The notes under the pieces were generated by a model, which searched no databases, was not told the origin of the DNA, and worked only from the letters and a program-made list of their open reading frames with translations. From assembly GCA_963842515.1 (NCBI GenBank), contig CAWJGO010000005.1:1-64000 (forward strand): 64,000 bases of DNA, in the 5' to 3' direction. The stretch comes from CADEED01 sp963842515. Its GTDB lineage: Bacteria; Pseudomonadota; Gammaproteobacteria; Steroidobacterales; Steroidobacteraceae. Made by a program: the position numbers and the translations under genes. This document shows positions 31,259-37,975 of the stretch, piece after piece. Every line of letters begins with the position of its first letter. The first letter of the stretch is position 1.

Positions 31259-31636
31259 ATGATGGAAGCCAATATGAGCGCAGATACCACAGGACCGGTT
31301 TCCGGCAATGTTGCCGGCGCTTCGAAGGACACGCGCGGGTGGTTCCTAGGGCACTTCATGCCGGGCGACGGCAACCCGCTTCGAACCTCGGACCTGGAGC
31401 TGAAGTGGTACACCCATGCAAAGGGAGAAACCCGTAATGACTGGGCCCCTGGCAACCCGGTCAAGACGCTCAATATCCTGATCCGCGGTCACTTCGTGCT
31501 GGTCTTTCCGGATCGAGAAATTGCCCTCGAAAAGGAAGGAGACTTCGTACTTTTTGGTCCGGGCGTGCCGCACTCGTTTCGCTCGGTGCAGGAATCTCTT
31601 GTCCTGACGGTACGCTGGCCTTCGCTGCGCGCCTGA
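31259..31636 (+). CDS. Cupin-fold protein
   Basis: The 125-residue protein reads GWFLGHFMPGDGNPLRTSDL, ELKWYTHAKGETRNDWAPGN, PVKTLNILIRGHFVLVFPDR, EKEGDFVLFGPGVPHSFRSV. The two cupin motifs are recognisable (H in YTHAKGE, and FGPGVPHSF with His), so a metal-binding sensor or small enzyme is likely. ATG codons at 31259, 31262 and 31274 are all possible. It ends with TGATG overlapping the next gene. Confidence 0.75.
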   Translation: MMEANMSADTTGPVSGNVAGASKDTRGWFLGHFMPGDGNPLRTSDLELKWYTHAKGETRNDWAPGNPVKTLNILIRGHFVLVFPDREIALEKEGDFVLFGPGVPHSFRSVQESLVLTVRWPSLRA

Positions 31637-32100
31637 TGGTGTCCACGCTCGTTCCAATTCTGGAATTCACCGCCACGCTTGCGGGCGCTCTCTTTGCCGG
31701 CGCCGCCCTGTACGTCAGTGTTGTCGAGCATCCGGTTCGCATGAGATTCGACACGCGTGTGGCCGTGCTGCAGTGGGCGCCGAGCTACGCGCGGGCCACA
31801 TGGCTCCAGGCACCACTCGCGCTGCTGAGCCTGGTTTGTGGCATGGCCGCGTGGGCCTTCGGCGCGGGGCTCGGTTGGCTCATCGCTGCGCTGCTCGTGG
31901 GTGCTGTGGTGCCGTTCACCTTTGCAGTGATCATGCCTACCAACAAGAAGCTCCTTGCGCCGGGTCGAGACCTGGACTCCGCGGAGACCCGCGCACTTCT
32001 GGTTAGCTGGGGCTGGTTGCACGCGGTAAGGACGGTGCTCAGCGTAGCCGGAGTCGCCGTCTACCTATCCCTGGTAGTTTGCCCTAACAATCGCTGGTAG
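31636..32100 (+). CDS. DUF1772 membrane protein
   Basis: The 154-residue protein has four helices and the DUF1772 (anthrone oxygenase-like) pattern: LEFTATLAGALFAGAALYVS, VEHPVRMRFDTRVAVLQWAP, SYARATWLQAPLALLSLVCG, FTFAVIMPTNKKLLAPGRDL, LLVSWGWLHAVRTVLSVAGV. The start overlaps the cupin stop. The C-terminus PNNRW is encoded by an attC-like string, suggesting the pair may be an old cassette. Confidence 0.82.
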   Translation: MVSTLVPILEFTATLAGALFAGAALYVSVVEHPVRMRFDTRVAVLQWAPSYARATWLQAPLALLSLVCGMAAWAFGAGLGWLIAALLVGAVVPFTFAVIMPTNKKLLAPGRDLDSAETRALLVSWGWLHAVRTVLSVAGVAVYLSLVVCPNNRW

Positions 32101-32105
32101 CAATG
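32081..32105 (+). repeat. Orphan attC R''/L''-like remnant
   Basis: GCCCTAACAATCGCTGGTAG differs from the consensus start GCCTAACAAATCGCTGGAGC by small indels, and like real attC overlaps the end of a gene. No R' side follows. Confidence 0.5.
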
Positions 32106-32157
32106 CAGCGTAAGTCGGACCTGGAATCTTTTCGATCATCTTTTCGCGAGAACCAAC

Positions 32158-32505
32158 ATGAATGCTGCCGTCACCAATTCCACTGCCTGGCTCATCCTGC
32201 TCGGCGCAGGTCTGCTCGAGATCGTCTGGGCGATCAGCATGAAAGCCTCTGACGGCTACACGCGTCTGCCCTATACGGCATTGACCATCGTGGCGGCGGG
32301 CTTGAGTTTCTGGCTGCTGGGGCTATCGCTGAAGGCGCTTCCCGTGGGAACGGCTTATGCGGTGTGGACTGGTATCGGAGCCGTTGGGGCGGCCATCCTC
32401 GGTATCGCATTGTTCGGTGAGCCAGCAAACCTGGCCAGGCTTGGCTGCATTGCGCTCATCGTAATTGGCATTCTTGGCCTCAAGTTGACGAGCGGCCATT
32501 CGTAA
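32158..32505 (+). CDS. Small multidrug resistance family exporter, SugE/Gdx-like
   Basis: Four helices in 115 residues: STAWLILLGAGLLEIVWAIS, MKASDGYTRLPYTALTIVAA, GLSFWLLGLSLKALPVGTAY, AVWTGIGAVGAAILGIALFG, LGCIALIVIGILGLKLTSGH. The conserved Glu sits in LLEIVWA (residue about 21), and the LKALPVGTAYAVWTGIG core is typical of SugE/Gdx guanidinium exporters rather than EmrE. No guanidine riboswitch is evident in the 57 bases upstream. Confidence 0.88.
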   Translation: MNAAVTNSTAWLILLGAGLLEIVWAISMKASDGYTRLPYTALTIVAAGLSFWLLGLSLKALPVGTAYAVWTGIGAVGAAILGIALFGEPANLARLGCIALIVIGILGLKLTSGHS

Positions 32506-32527
32506 GACTGCTGCGCCTCCTCACAAT

Positions 32528-32549
32528 CATGCTGACTGCGCTCAGCATG
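32528..32549 (+). terminator. Hairpin after the SMR gene, weak terminator candidate
   Basis: CATGCTGA and TCAGCATG form a perfect 8-bp stem around CTGCGC, 23 bp after the stop. No T tract follows, so it may be a Rho-dependent end or an mRNA stabiliser. The rest of 32550-32838 shows no gene; an AAGGGGAG ribosome site precedes the xylanase. Confidence 0.35.
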
Positions 32550-32838
32550 AGCGCGGCGTTTGGCCACTTGCCGGAGATGCCGGCCAAGCTCACTGGTAGC
32601 TAACTACTTCCCACTCCGCACCCGCGGGGCTTGTCCATCCGTATAAACCGAGTGCGCGTATCCCTACACCGCACGTCGCCGGGGCGGCCTTGCTAACGCT
32701 AACATTTTGAATTACACCTCACGTCGGTTCGACGAGCGAGCGTCCGCGGAAAGACGCTGCAAGGAGGTGTTGGACGTAACCGCCACGTCAATTCGACAAG
32801 TCCAAATTGTTAATAGGAAATGACGAAGGGGAGTTTCT

Positions 32839-33888
32839 ATGCGAGTAAGTCTCAGGAAAAACACCGTCACCGGCAGATTCGCGGCGGCGGTCCTCACGTG
32901 CGTTGCGGCGCTGTATGCAGCACCGGCCAGCGCACAAACATGCCTGACCTCCAATGGCACAGGCACCAACAACGGCTACTACTATTCGTTCTGGAAGGAC
33001 AGCGGGAACGTCACTTTCTGTTTGCAGAGTGGCGGCCGTTACACATCCCAGTGGAGCAACATCAACAACTGGGTCGGCGGCAAAGGATGGAATCCCGGCG
33101 GGCGTCGGACGGTGACCTACTCGGGCACTTTCAGCCCGAACGGCAATTCGTACCTCACGCTGTACGGGTGGACCACCAATCCACTGGTCGAGTACTACAT
33201 TGTCGATAGCTGGGGCTCCTGGCGCCCACCGGGCGGATCAGGATTCATGGGCACCGTTACCAGTGATGGAGGCACGTACGATGTCTATCGTACGCAGCGA
33301 GTGAACCAGCCTTCGATCATAGGTACGGCGACCTTCTATCAATACTGGAGTGTCCGGCAGCAGAAGCGAGTAGGTGGAACCATCACCACGGGCAACCACT
33401 TCGACGCATGGGCCACCTATGGAATGAACATGGGTACGCACAACTACATGGTCATGGCTACCGAGGGATATCAGAGCAGTGGAAGCTCTGACATCACCGT
33501 GGGTGGCACCGGCAGCTCGTCTTCGAGCAGCAGTAGCGGTGGTGGCGGCGGCAGCAAGAGCTTCACGGTTCGGGCGCGCGGCACTGTTGGCGGTGAGTCC
33601 ATCACCCTGCGTGTCAACAACCAGAACGTGCAGACCTGGACGCTGGGCACCGGCATGCAGAACTACACGGCGTCAACCACGCTGAGCGGTGGCATCACGG
33701 TTGCTTATACCAACGACAGCGGCAATCGGGACGTGCAGGTGGATTACATCCAGGTGAACGGCGCGACGCGTCAATCCGAAGCGCAGAGCTACAACACAGG
33801 GCTGTATGCCAACGGAAGTTGCGGCGGCGGTGGCAATAGCGAATGGATGCACTGCAACGGCGCCATTGGTTACGGTAACACGCCGTAA
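32839..33888 (+). CDS. Endo-1,4-beta-xylanase, GH11 with C-terminal carbohydrate-binding module
   Basis: This secreted 349-residue enzyme has a signal peptide cut near AASAQ (residues about 1-32) and a GH11 jelly roll: NGYYYSFWKDSGNVTFCLQS, GGRYTSQWSNINNWVGGKGW, NPGGRRTVTYSGTF, VEYYIVDSWGSWRPPGG. The catalytic glutamates are in VEYYIVDSWG (about 117) and ATEGYQSSG (about 208). A Ser/Gly linker (residues about 221-236) leads to a binding module with FTVRARGTVGGESITLRVNN, TVAYTNDSGNRDVQVDYIQV and NSEWMHCNGAIGYG, resembling CBM60/CBM36. It hydrolyses xylan outside the cell. A strong terminator follows. Confidence 0.93.
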   Translation: MRVSLRKNTVTGRFAAAVLTCVAALYAAPASAQTCLTSNGTGTNNGYYYSFWKDSGNVTFCLQSGGRYTSQWSNINNWVGGKGWNPGGRRTVTYSGTFSPNGNSYLTLYGWTTNPLVEYYIVDSWGSWRPPGGSGFMGTVTSDGGTYDVYRTQRVNQPSIIGTATFYQYWSVRQQKRVGGTITTGNHFDAWATYGMNMGTHNYMVMATEGYQSSGSSDITVGGTGSSSSSSSSGGGGGSKSFTVRARGTVGGESITLRVNNQNVQTWTLGTGMQNYTASTTLSGGITVAYTNDSGNRDVQVDYIQVNGATRQSEAQSYNTGLYANGSCGGGGNSEWMHCNGAIGYGNTP

Positions 33889-33918
33889 TTTCGATCTTCG
33901 TTCGAGTGTTTGCCATTG

Positions 33919-33948
33919 AAAGGGTGGACATGCGTCCACCCTTTTTTT
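33919..33948 (+). terminator. Intrinsic terminator of the xylanase gene
   Basis: AAAGGGTGGAC and GTCCACCCTTT form a perfect 11-bp stem around ATGC, followed by a run of seven T in total, 30 bp after the stop codon. Confidence 0.92.
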
Positions 33949-33989
33949 AATGTCAGTGCCCGACTCGAAGCAGGCCGATAAGAAGAACC

Positions 33990-34421
33990 ATGCAGCAACT
34001 CGGCAGCCTGCTTCACCTGCTCGTCACAGTGTGGGTTTCGTATATCGCGCCATGGCTGCTGCTCGGCGCAATTGCCGGTTACGTTCCTAACTATCCCCGA
34101 GGTGCGTACACGACGACCTATGTCGTGCTGGCGCTCGGCGTATCTTTCATGGGTGGCACCATCCTCGCGCGGACGCGCGCATGGCGCAGCCGTGTCGTGC
34201 TGCTCACGGTACTCCTGTGGGCCCTGGCCATTGGCGTATTCGCCAGCACGGAATTGGTGGGCGGGGCAGGGGAAACACTCGCCGAAGGTTTCGTGGCCGA
34301 TTTCGCGGTGGGAGCGGGGCCGCTTCTGTTGGCCCTTGGCTTGACTTTCGGCCTGCAACTTGGAGCTCGCTTCATGCGCGCTTTCAATTCCCCCACCGAA
34401 CCGTCCAAGGTCAATCGTTAG
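33990..34421 (+). CDS. Membrane protein of unknown function, four helices
   Basis: The 143-residue protein has helices at about 5-27, 40-57, 65-85 and 100-125 (LHLLVTVWVSYIAPWLLLGA, YTTTYVVLALGVSFMGGTIL, VVLLTVLLWALAIGVFASTE, ADFAVGAGPLLLALGLTFGL). No family is recognised. The next membrane-protein gene follows after 3 bp, so the two are co-expressed. Confidence 0.72.
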   Translation: MQQLGSLLHLLVTVWVSYIAPWLLLGAIAGYVPNYPRGAYTTTYVVLALGVSFMGGTILARTRAWRSRVVLLTVLLWALAIGVFASTELVGGAGETLAEGFVADFAVGAGPLLLALGLTFGLQLGARFMRAFNSPTEPSKVNR

Positions 34422-34424
34422 TAG

Positions 34425-34982
34425 ATGCCTGGCGAATTCTCCTATCTCTATTGGCTGATCATCGGGTGCGAGGCGGCCTTCTGGGTCGTGTTGGGGCTCG
34501 CATTGACTGCGCGCTACCTATTCCAAAGTCATGCAACCAGCCGCGTGTTGCTGCTTGCACTGCCTGCGGTGGACATACTACTGCTCGTGTTCACGGCGCT
34601 GGACCTTCACGCAGGAACTCCCGCCACGTTCGCGCACGGACTTGCTACCGCCTACGTGGGATTCACCGTCGCCTTCGGTCCGATTCTGGTTCGATGGGCG
34701 GATCAACATTTTGCACATCGGTTCGCGAACGGTTCACCGCCAGCCGCCGCGGCGCGCGGCTGGCGTGCAGTCCGGCAAGAGCTCGAGCTCTGGTTGCGCA
34801 GCATCGTCGCGTGGATCATCACGGTCGTGCTCCTGAGCGCACTGATTGCCTACGTTGACAACGAGGCGGCCACTCGTGAACTCTTACTCTGGTTCCGCAT
34901 CGCCTTTGGCTCTATCTTCTTGTGGTTCGTGTTCGGGCCTTTGTGGAGCCTGGTGTTCTTTCGTCGCGAGATAGCAAAGTAG
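34425..34982 (+). CDS. Membrane protein of unknown function, five helices
   Basis: The 185-residue protein shows a helical core (YLYWLIIGCEAAFWVVLGLA, LLLALPAVDILLLVFTALDL, ATAYVGFTVAFGPILVRWAD, SIVAWIITVVLLSALIAYVD, IAFGSIFLWFVFGPLWSLVF). The ALDLHAG and VRWADQHFAHRF loops look like those of uncharacterised proteobacterial membrane proteins. It is in a run with the preceding gene and the DJ-1 gene (8-bp gap). Confidence 0.72.
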   Translation: MPGEFSYLYWLIIGCEAAFWVVLGLALTARYLFQSHATSRVLLLALPAVDILLLVFTALDLHAGTPATFAHGLATAYVGFTVAFGPILVRWADQHFAHRFANGSPPAAAARGWRAVRQELELWLRSIVAWIITVVLLSALIAYVDNEAATRELLLWFRIAFGSIFLWFVFGPLWSLVFFRREIAK

Positions 34983-34990
34983 TCGTTCAA

Positions 34991-35614
34991 ATGCACATTG
35001 CCATCCTCACCTTCCAGGGCTTCAACGAGCTCGACTCCATCGTCGCGCTGGGCGTACTCAATCGCATCAGGAAGCCAGCGTGGCGCGTGACGCTGTGCTG
35101 CCCGGAGCCGGCGGTCACTTCGATGAATGGCGTCACCGTTCATGCGCAATCGAATCTCGCGGAAGTTTCTTCCGCGGACGCCGTCATCGTCGGCAGTGGT
35201 GTCAAGACGAGAGAAATCGTCAACGATCCGGTGGTCATGTCCGCACTGCGTCTCGATCCGGCGCGGCAGCTCATCGGGGCGCAATGTTCCGGCACGCTCA
35301 TCCTTGCCAAGTTAGGGATGCTCGGAAAAATCCCCGCCTGCACCGACCTCATGACGAAGCCGTGGGTCCAGGAAGCCGGGGTCGAAGTGCTGAATCAGCC
35401 ATTCTTTGCCGAAGGAAATGTGGCCACTGCCGGCGGATGCCTGTCCTCGCAGTATCTGGCGGCGTGGATCATCGCTCGCACCGAGGGGGAGGCCGCTGCC
35501 CGATCGGCACTGCACTACGTGGCGCCCGTCGGCGAGAAGGACGAGTATGTCGAGAGAGCCATGCGAAACATTTCGCCGTACCTCGTGAAGCAATCACGCG
35601 TGGCGAGCTCATGA
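34991..35614 (+). CDS. DJ-1/PfpI family protein
   Basis: From ATG 34991 the 207-residue protein has MHIAILTFQGFNELDSIVAL, SMNGVTVHAQSNLAEVSSAD, VIVGSGVKTREIVNDPVVMS and the nucleophile elbow IGAQCSGTLILAKLGMLGKI with Cys at about residue 99. The Glu/His partners typical of the ThiJ/AraC-ligand group are partly present (F-Q-G-F-N-E at the start). Members act as glyoxalase III, isonitrile hydratases or regulators. It overlaps the cellulase start by 4 bp. Confidence 0.85.
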   Translation: MHIAILTFQGFNELDSIVALGVLNRIRKPAWRVTLCCPEPAVTSMNGVTVHAQSNLAEVSSADAVIVGSGVKTREIVNDPVVMSALRLDPARQLIGAQCSGTLILAKLGMLGKIPACTDLMTKPWVQEAGVEVLNQPFFAEGNVATAGGCLSSQYLAAWIIARTEGEAAARSALHYVAPVGEKDEYVERAMRNISPYLVKQSRVASS

Positions 35615-36714
35615 ACACCGTGAAACAATTTCTGGTGACACTCACGATGTGCCTGCTTGGCGGGCTTGCGTGTGCGCAGGAAGCGCAGCTCGACGCCTGG
35701 GGCGCAGCGAAGCTCATGGGCATGGGCGTGAATATCGGCAACACGCTCGAGAACACCACCGTCTGGGAAACCGGCTGGGGAAATCCTCCCATCACCAAAA
35801 AGTATGTCGAGAGCCTCGCCAAGCTCGGCTTCAAGACAGTGCGATTGCCCGTGGCCTGGGACACCTACGCCCGCGACGGCCGCATTCCACCTGACAAACT
35901 CGCGAGAGTCGGTGAGGTCGTGGGCTGGATCACGGCGGCAGGCATGTTCTGCGTGGTGAACATCCACTGGGACGGCGGGTGGATAGATTCGAGCCAGAAG
36001 GAGCGTTATCCGAAGACGTTCGCGACCTTCAGCGCCGATGCGGAGCGCAAGTACGTCGCGTATTGGAATCAGATCGCCAGTCACTTCGCCAGCAGCAATG
36101 ATCGCCTGGTTTTCGAAGCATTGAACGAAGAGACCAACTTCGAAGGAGCAGGCTCGCGTCAACAAGCGTTCGCCACGCTCACGCGCGTCAACCAACTCTT
36201 CATCGACACTGTGCGCAAGGCCGGAGGCAACAACGCCAAGCGCCTGCTCATCGTCACCGGTTATTCGACCGACATCGAAAAGACCACGAGCAGCGACTAC
36301 CGGTTACCCACCGACACGCTGCCACACAAGCTGCTCATCTCGGTGCACTACTACACCCCGTGGCAGTTCGCAGGCATGACCAAGGATGAGAGCTGGGGAA
36401 AAGTTCAGCTGACGTGGGGAAGTCCGGGCGACGTCGCGGACTTGAATCGGTTGTTCGACAAGATGCAGGAGTTCTGCAAGCGCAATGACATCCCGGCCTT
36501 CATCGGCGAGTTCGGCGTCACCGACCAGAAGGAGACCGAGTCGCGCGTTCGCTGGATGTCCGCCGTGGCGCAAGCCGCACTCGCGCGCAGGATGGTGCCG
36601 GTCCTCTGGGACACCGGCGGCGATATCTCGCGCCGGTCGCCGCATTCCATCAGTCCCGCGCTGGGCCAGGTGATTCTGAAGCTTGCGGGCGGACAAGCGG
36701 GAGCCGGGAAATGA
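35611..36714 (+). CDS. GH5 family endoglucanase (cellulase)
   Basis: The 367-residue protein has a signal peptide (MNTVKQFLVTLTMCLLGGLA, cut near CAQ) and a GH5 TIM barrel: MGMGVNIGNTLE, FKTVRLPVAWDTYA, GMFCVVNIHWDGGW, DRLVFEALNEETNFEG (acid/base Glu about 171), LISVHYYTPWQF and IPAFIGEFGVTD (nucleophile Glu about 301). It cleaves beta-1,4-glucan outside the cytoplasm. It is coupled (ATGA) to both the DJ-1 gene upstream and an exported protein gene downstream. Confidence 0.92.
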   Translation: MNTVKQFLVTLTMCLLGGLACAQEAQLDAWGAAKLMGMGVNIGNTLENTTVWETGWGNPPITKKYVESLAKLGFKTVRLPVAWDTYARDGRIPPDKLARVGEVVGWITAAGMFCVVNIHWDGGWIDSSQKERYPKTFATFSADAERKYVAYWNQIASHFASSNDRLVFEALNEETNFEGAGSRQQAFATLTRVNQLFIDTVRKAGGNNAKRLLIVTGYSTDIEKTTSSDYRLPTDTLPHKLLISVHYYTPWQFAGMTKDESWGKVQLTWGSPGDVADLNRLFDKMQEFCKRNDIPAFIGEFGVTDQKETESRVRWMSAVAQAALARRMVPVLWDTGGDISRRSPHSISPALGQVILKLAGGQAGAGK

Positions 36715-37406
36715 CGGTTGCGAACGCGAGACTCGCTGCGATTCTCGGCGCTGCACTTTTCACCATGGTGTCGTCGCTGAGTCATGCGCAATCGGCGCCC
36801 GGTCAGTTCGCGCGTATTGTCATTTTGAAGCCAAAACCTGGCCAGGCCTCTGAATTCTCCGCCGGGTACAAGCGGCATCTCGGCTGGCATAAGAGCAACA
36901 ACGATCCGTGGACCTGGCACGGCTGGACGTTCGTCCTGGGAGAGCGCACTGGACAGTTCATGGACGGAACTTTTGGCCACGCGCTCACCAACTTCGACCA
37001 CGCCGTCAATCCGGCTGCAGATTCAGCGGACAACGACGTAAACGTCTCGCCTTACGCGGACTTTGTTAGCCACGGCATTTACGAACGCCTGGAGGCCGCC
37101 AGCAGCGGAGCTTTGCTTCCGGACGCCTCGCCGTTCCTGGCGCTTTCCACCTTCACCGTCCGCCCAGGGCACGAACCGACGTTCGAGGCGGCAATCGCCA
37201 GGTTGGCAAAGCGACCTGGAGGTCAGCGCGTGTCCTGGTACAAGCTGAAGGTGGGTGGCCCGCTGTCACAGTATTTGCTCATGCGTCCCGTGCAGACGTT
37301 CTCGGGGGGAGCCGCGCTTCCGGAGATTGAGCTGCCTGTCGGCCTGGTGGAACACGCGCAAAGCGAGCTGCTCCGGCATCAGCCGGCGCTGAGCTACGCG
37401 CCGTAG
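36711..37406 (+). CDS. Exported protein of unknown function
   Basis: A signal peptide (LAAILGAALFTMVSSLSHAQ) precedes a ferredoxin-like repeat: QFARIVILKPKPGQASEFSA and PFLALSTFTVRPGHEPTFEA look like two half-domains of a dimeric alpha/beta-barrel (ABM-like) fold, joined by WHGWTFVLGERTGQFMDGTF and NVSPYADFVSHGIYERL. No catalytic residues are obvious. The gene follows the cellulase by overlap and probably shares its promoter. Confidence 0.75.
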   Translation: MTVANARLAAILGAALFTMVSSLSHAQSAPGQFARIVILKPKPGQASEFSAGYKRHLGWHKSNNDPWTWHGWTFVLGERTGQFMDGTFGHALTNFDHAVNPAADSADNDVNVSPYADFVSHGIYERLEAASSGALLPDASPFLALSTFTVRPGHEPTFEAAIARLAKRPGGQRVSWYKLKVGGPLSQYLLMRPVQTFSGGAALPEIELPVGLVEHAQSELLRHQPALSYAP

Positions 37407-37414
37407 CGTCATTC

Positions 37415-37972
37415 TCAGCGCTCAGCCCACGGGGAGTCCGCGTCGATCTCGCGCCAGGTTCCTTGGGGCAAGCTTTCCACGCTGACTCGCCCGATGCGCG
37501 CGCGCACGAGCCGCAAGGTCGGGAACCCGACGCGCGCTGTCATGCGGCGGACCTGGCGGTTCTTGCCTTCGCGCAGAGTTATCTCCAGCCACGCCGTCGG
37601 AATCTTGGCGCGATAGCGAATCGGCGGATCGCGAGGCCAGAGGTTGTGAGGCTCATCGATGAGGCGCGCACCGGCGGGCTGGGTCACGAAGTCACCGAGG
37701 TTGACGCCGCCACGCAATGCGCTGAGGGCATCTTCCGTCGGCGCGCCTTCCACCTGCGCCCAGTAAACCTTCGCGATCTTGTGACTCGGGTCCGCGATGC
37801 GCGTTTGCAATACGCCATCGTCAGTCAACAGCAGCAACCCCTCACTGTCGGTATCGAGCCGGCCCGCGGGATACACGTCCGGGATCTTGATGTAGTCGGC
37901 CAAGGTCGGGCGGCCAGGTTCTGGCGTGAATTTGCAGATCACGCCAAACGGCTTGTTGAAAGCGATCAGCAC
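37415..37972 (-). CDS. rluE: 23S rRNA pseudouridine synthase, RluE/RsuA type
   Basis: The 185-residue enzyme has LIAFNKPFGVICKFTPEPGR, PTLADYIKIPDVYPAGRLDT, DSEGLLLLTDDG with the catalytic Asp in GRLDTDSEG (about 40), KVYWAQVEGAPTEDALSALR, WLEITLREGKNRQVRRMTAR. It lacks an S4 domain, as in RluE (which modifies U2457 in E. coli). It is convergent with the exported protein gene, 8 bp away, and lies just downstream of the radical SAM gene. Confidence 0.9.
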   Translation of the reverse strand: MLIAFNKPFGVICKFTPEPGRPTLADYIKIPDVYPAGRLDTDSEGLLLLTDDGVLQTRIADPSHKIAKVYWAQVEGAPTEDALSALRGGVNLGDFVTQPAGARLIDEPHNLWPRDPPIRYRAKIPTAWLEITLREGKNRQVRRMTARVGFPTLRLVRARIGRVSVESLPQGTWREIDADSPWAER

Positions 37973-37975
37973 TCG

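Noticed and set aside
32101..32157. Guanidine riboswitch before the SMR exporter
   Set aside because: No paired ACGR loops or known guanidine aptamer core in the short leader.
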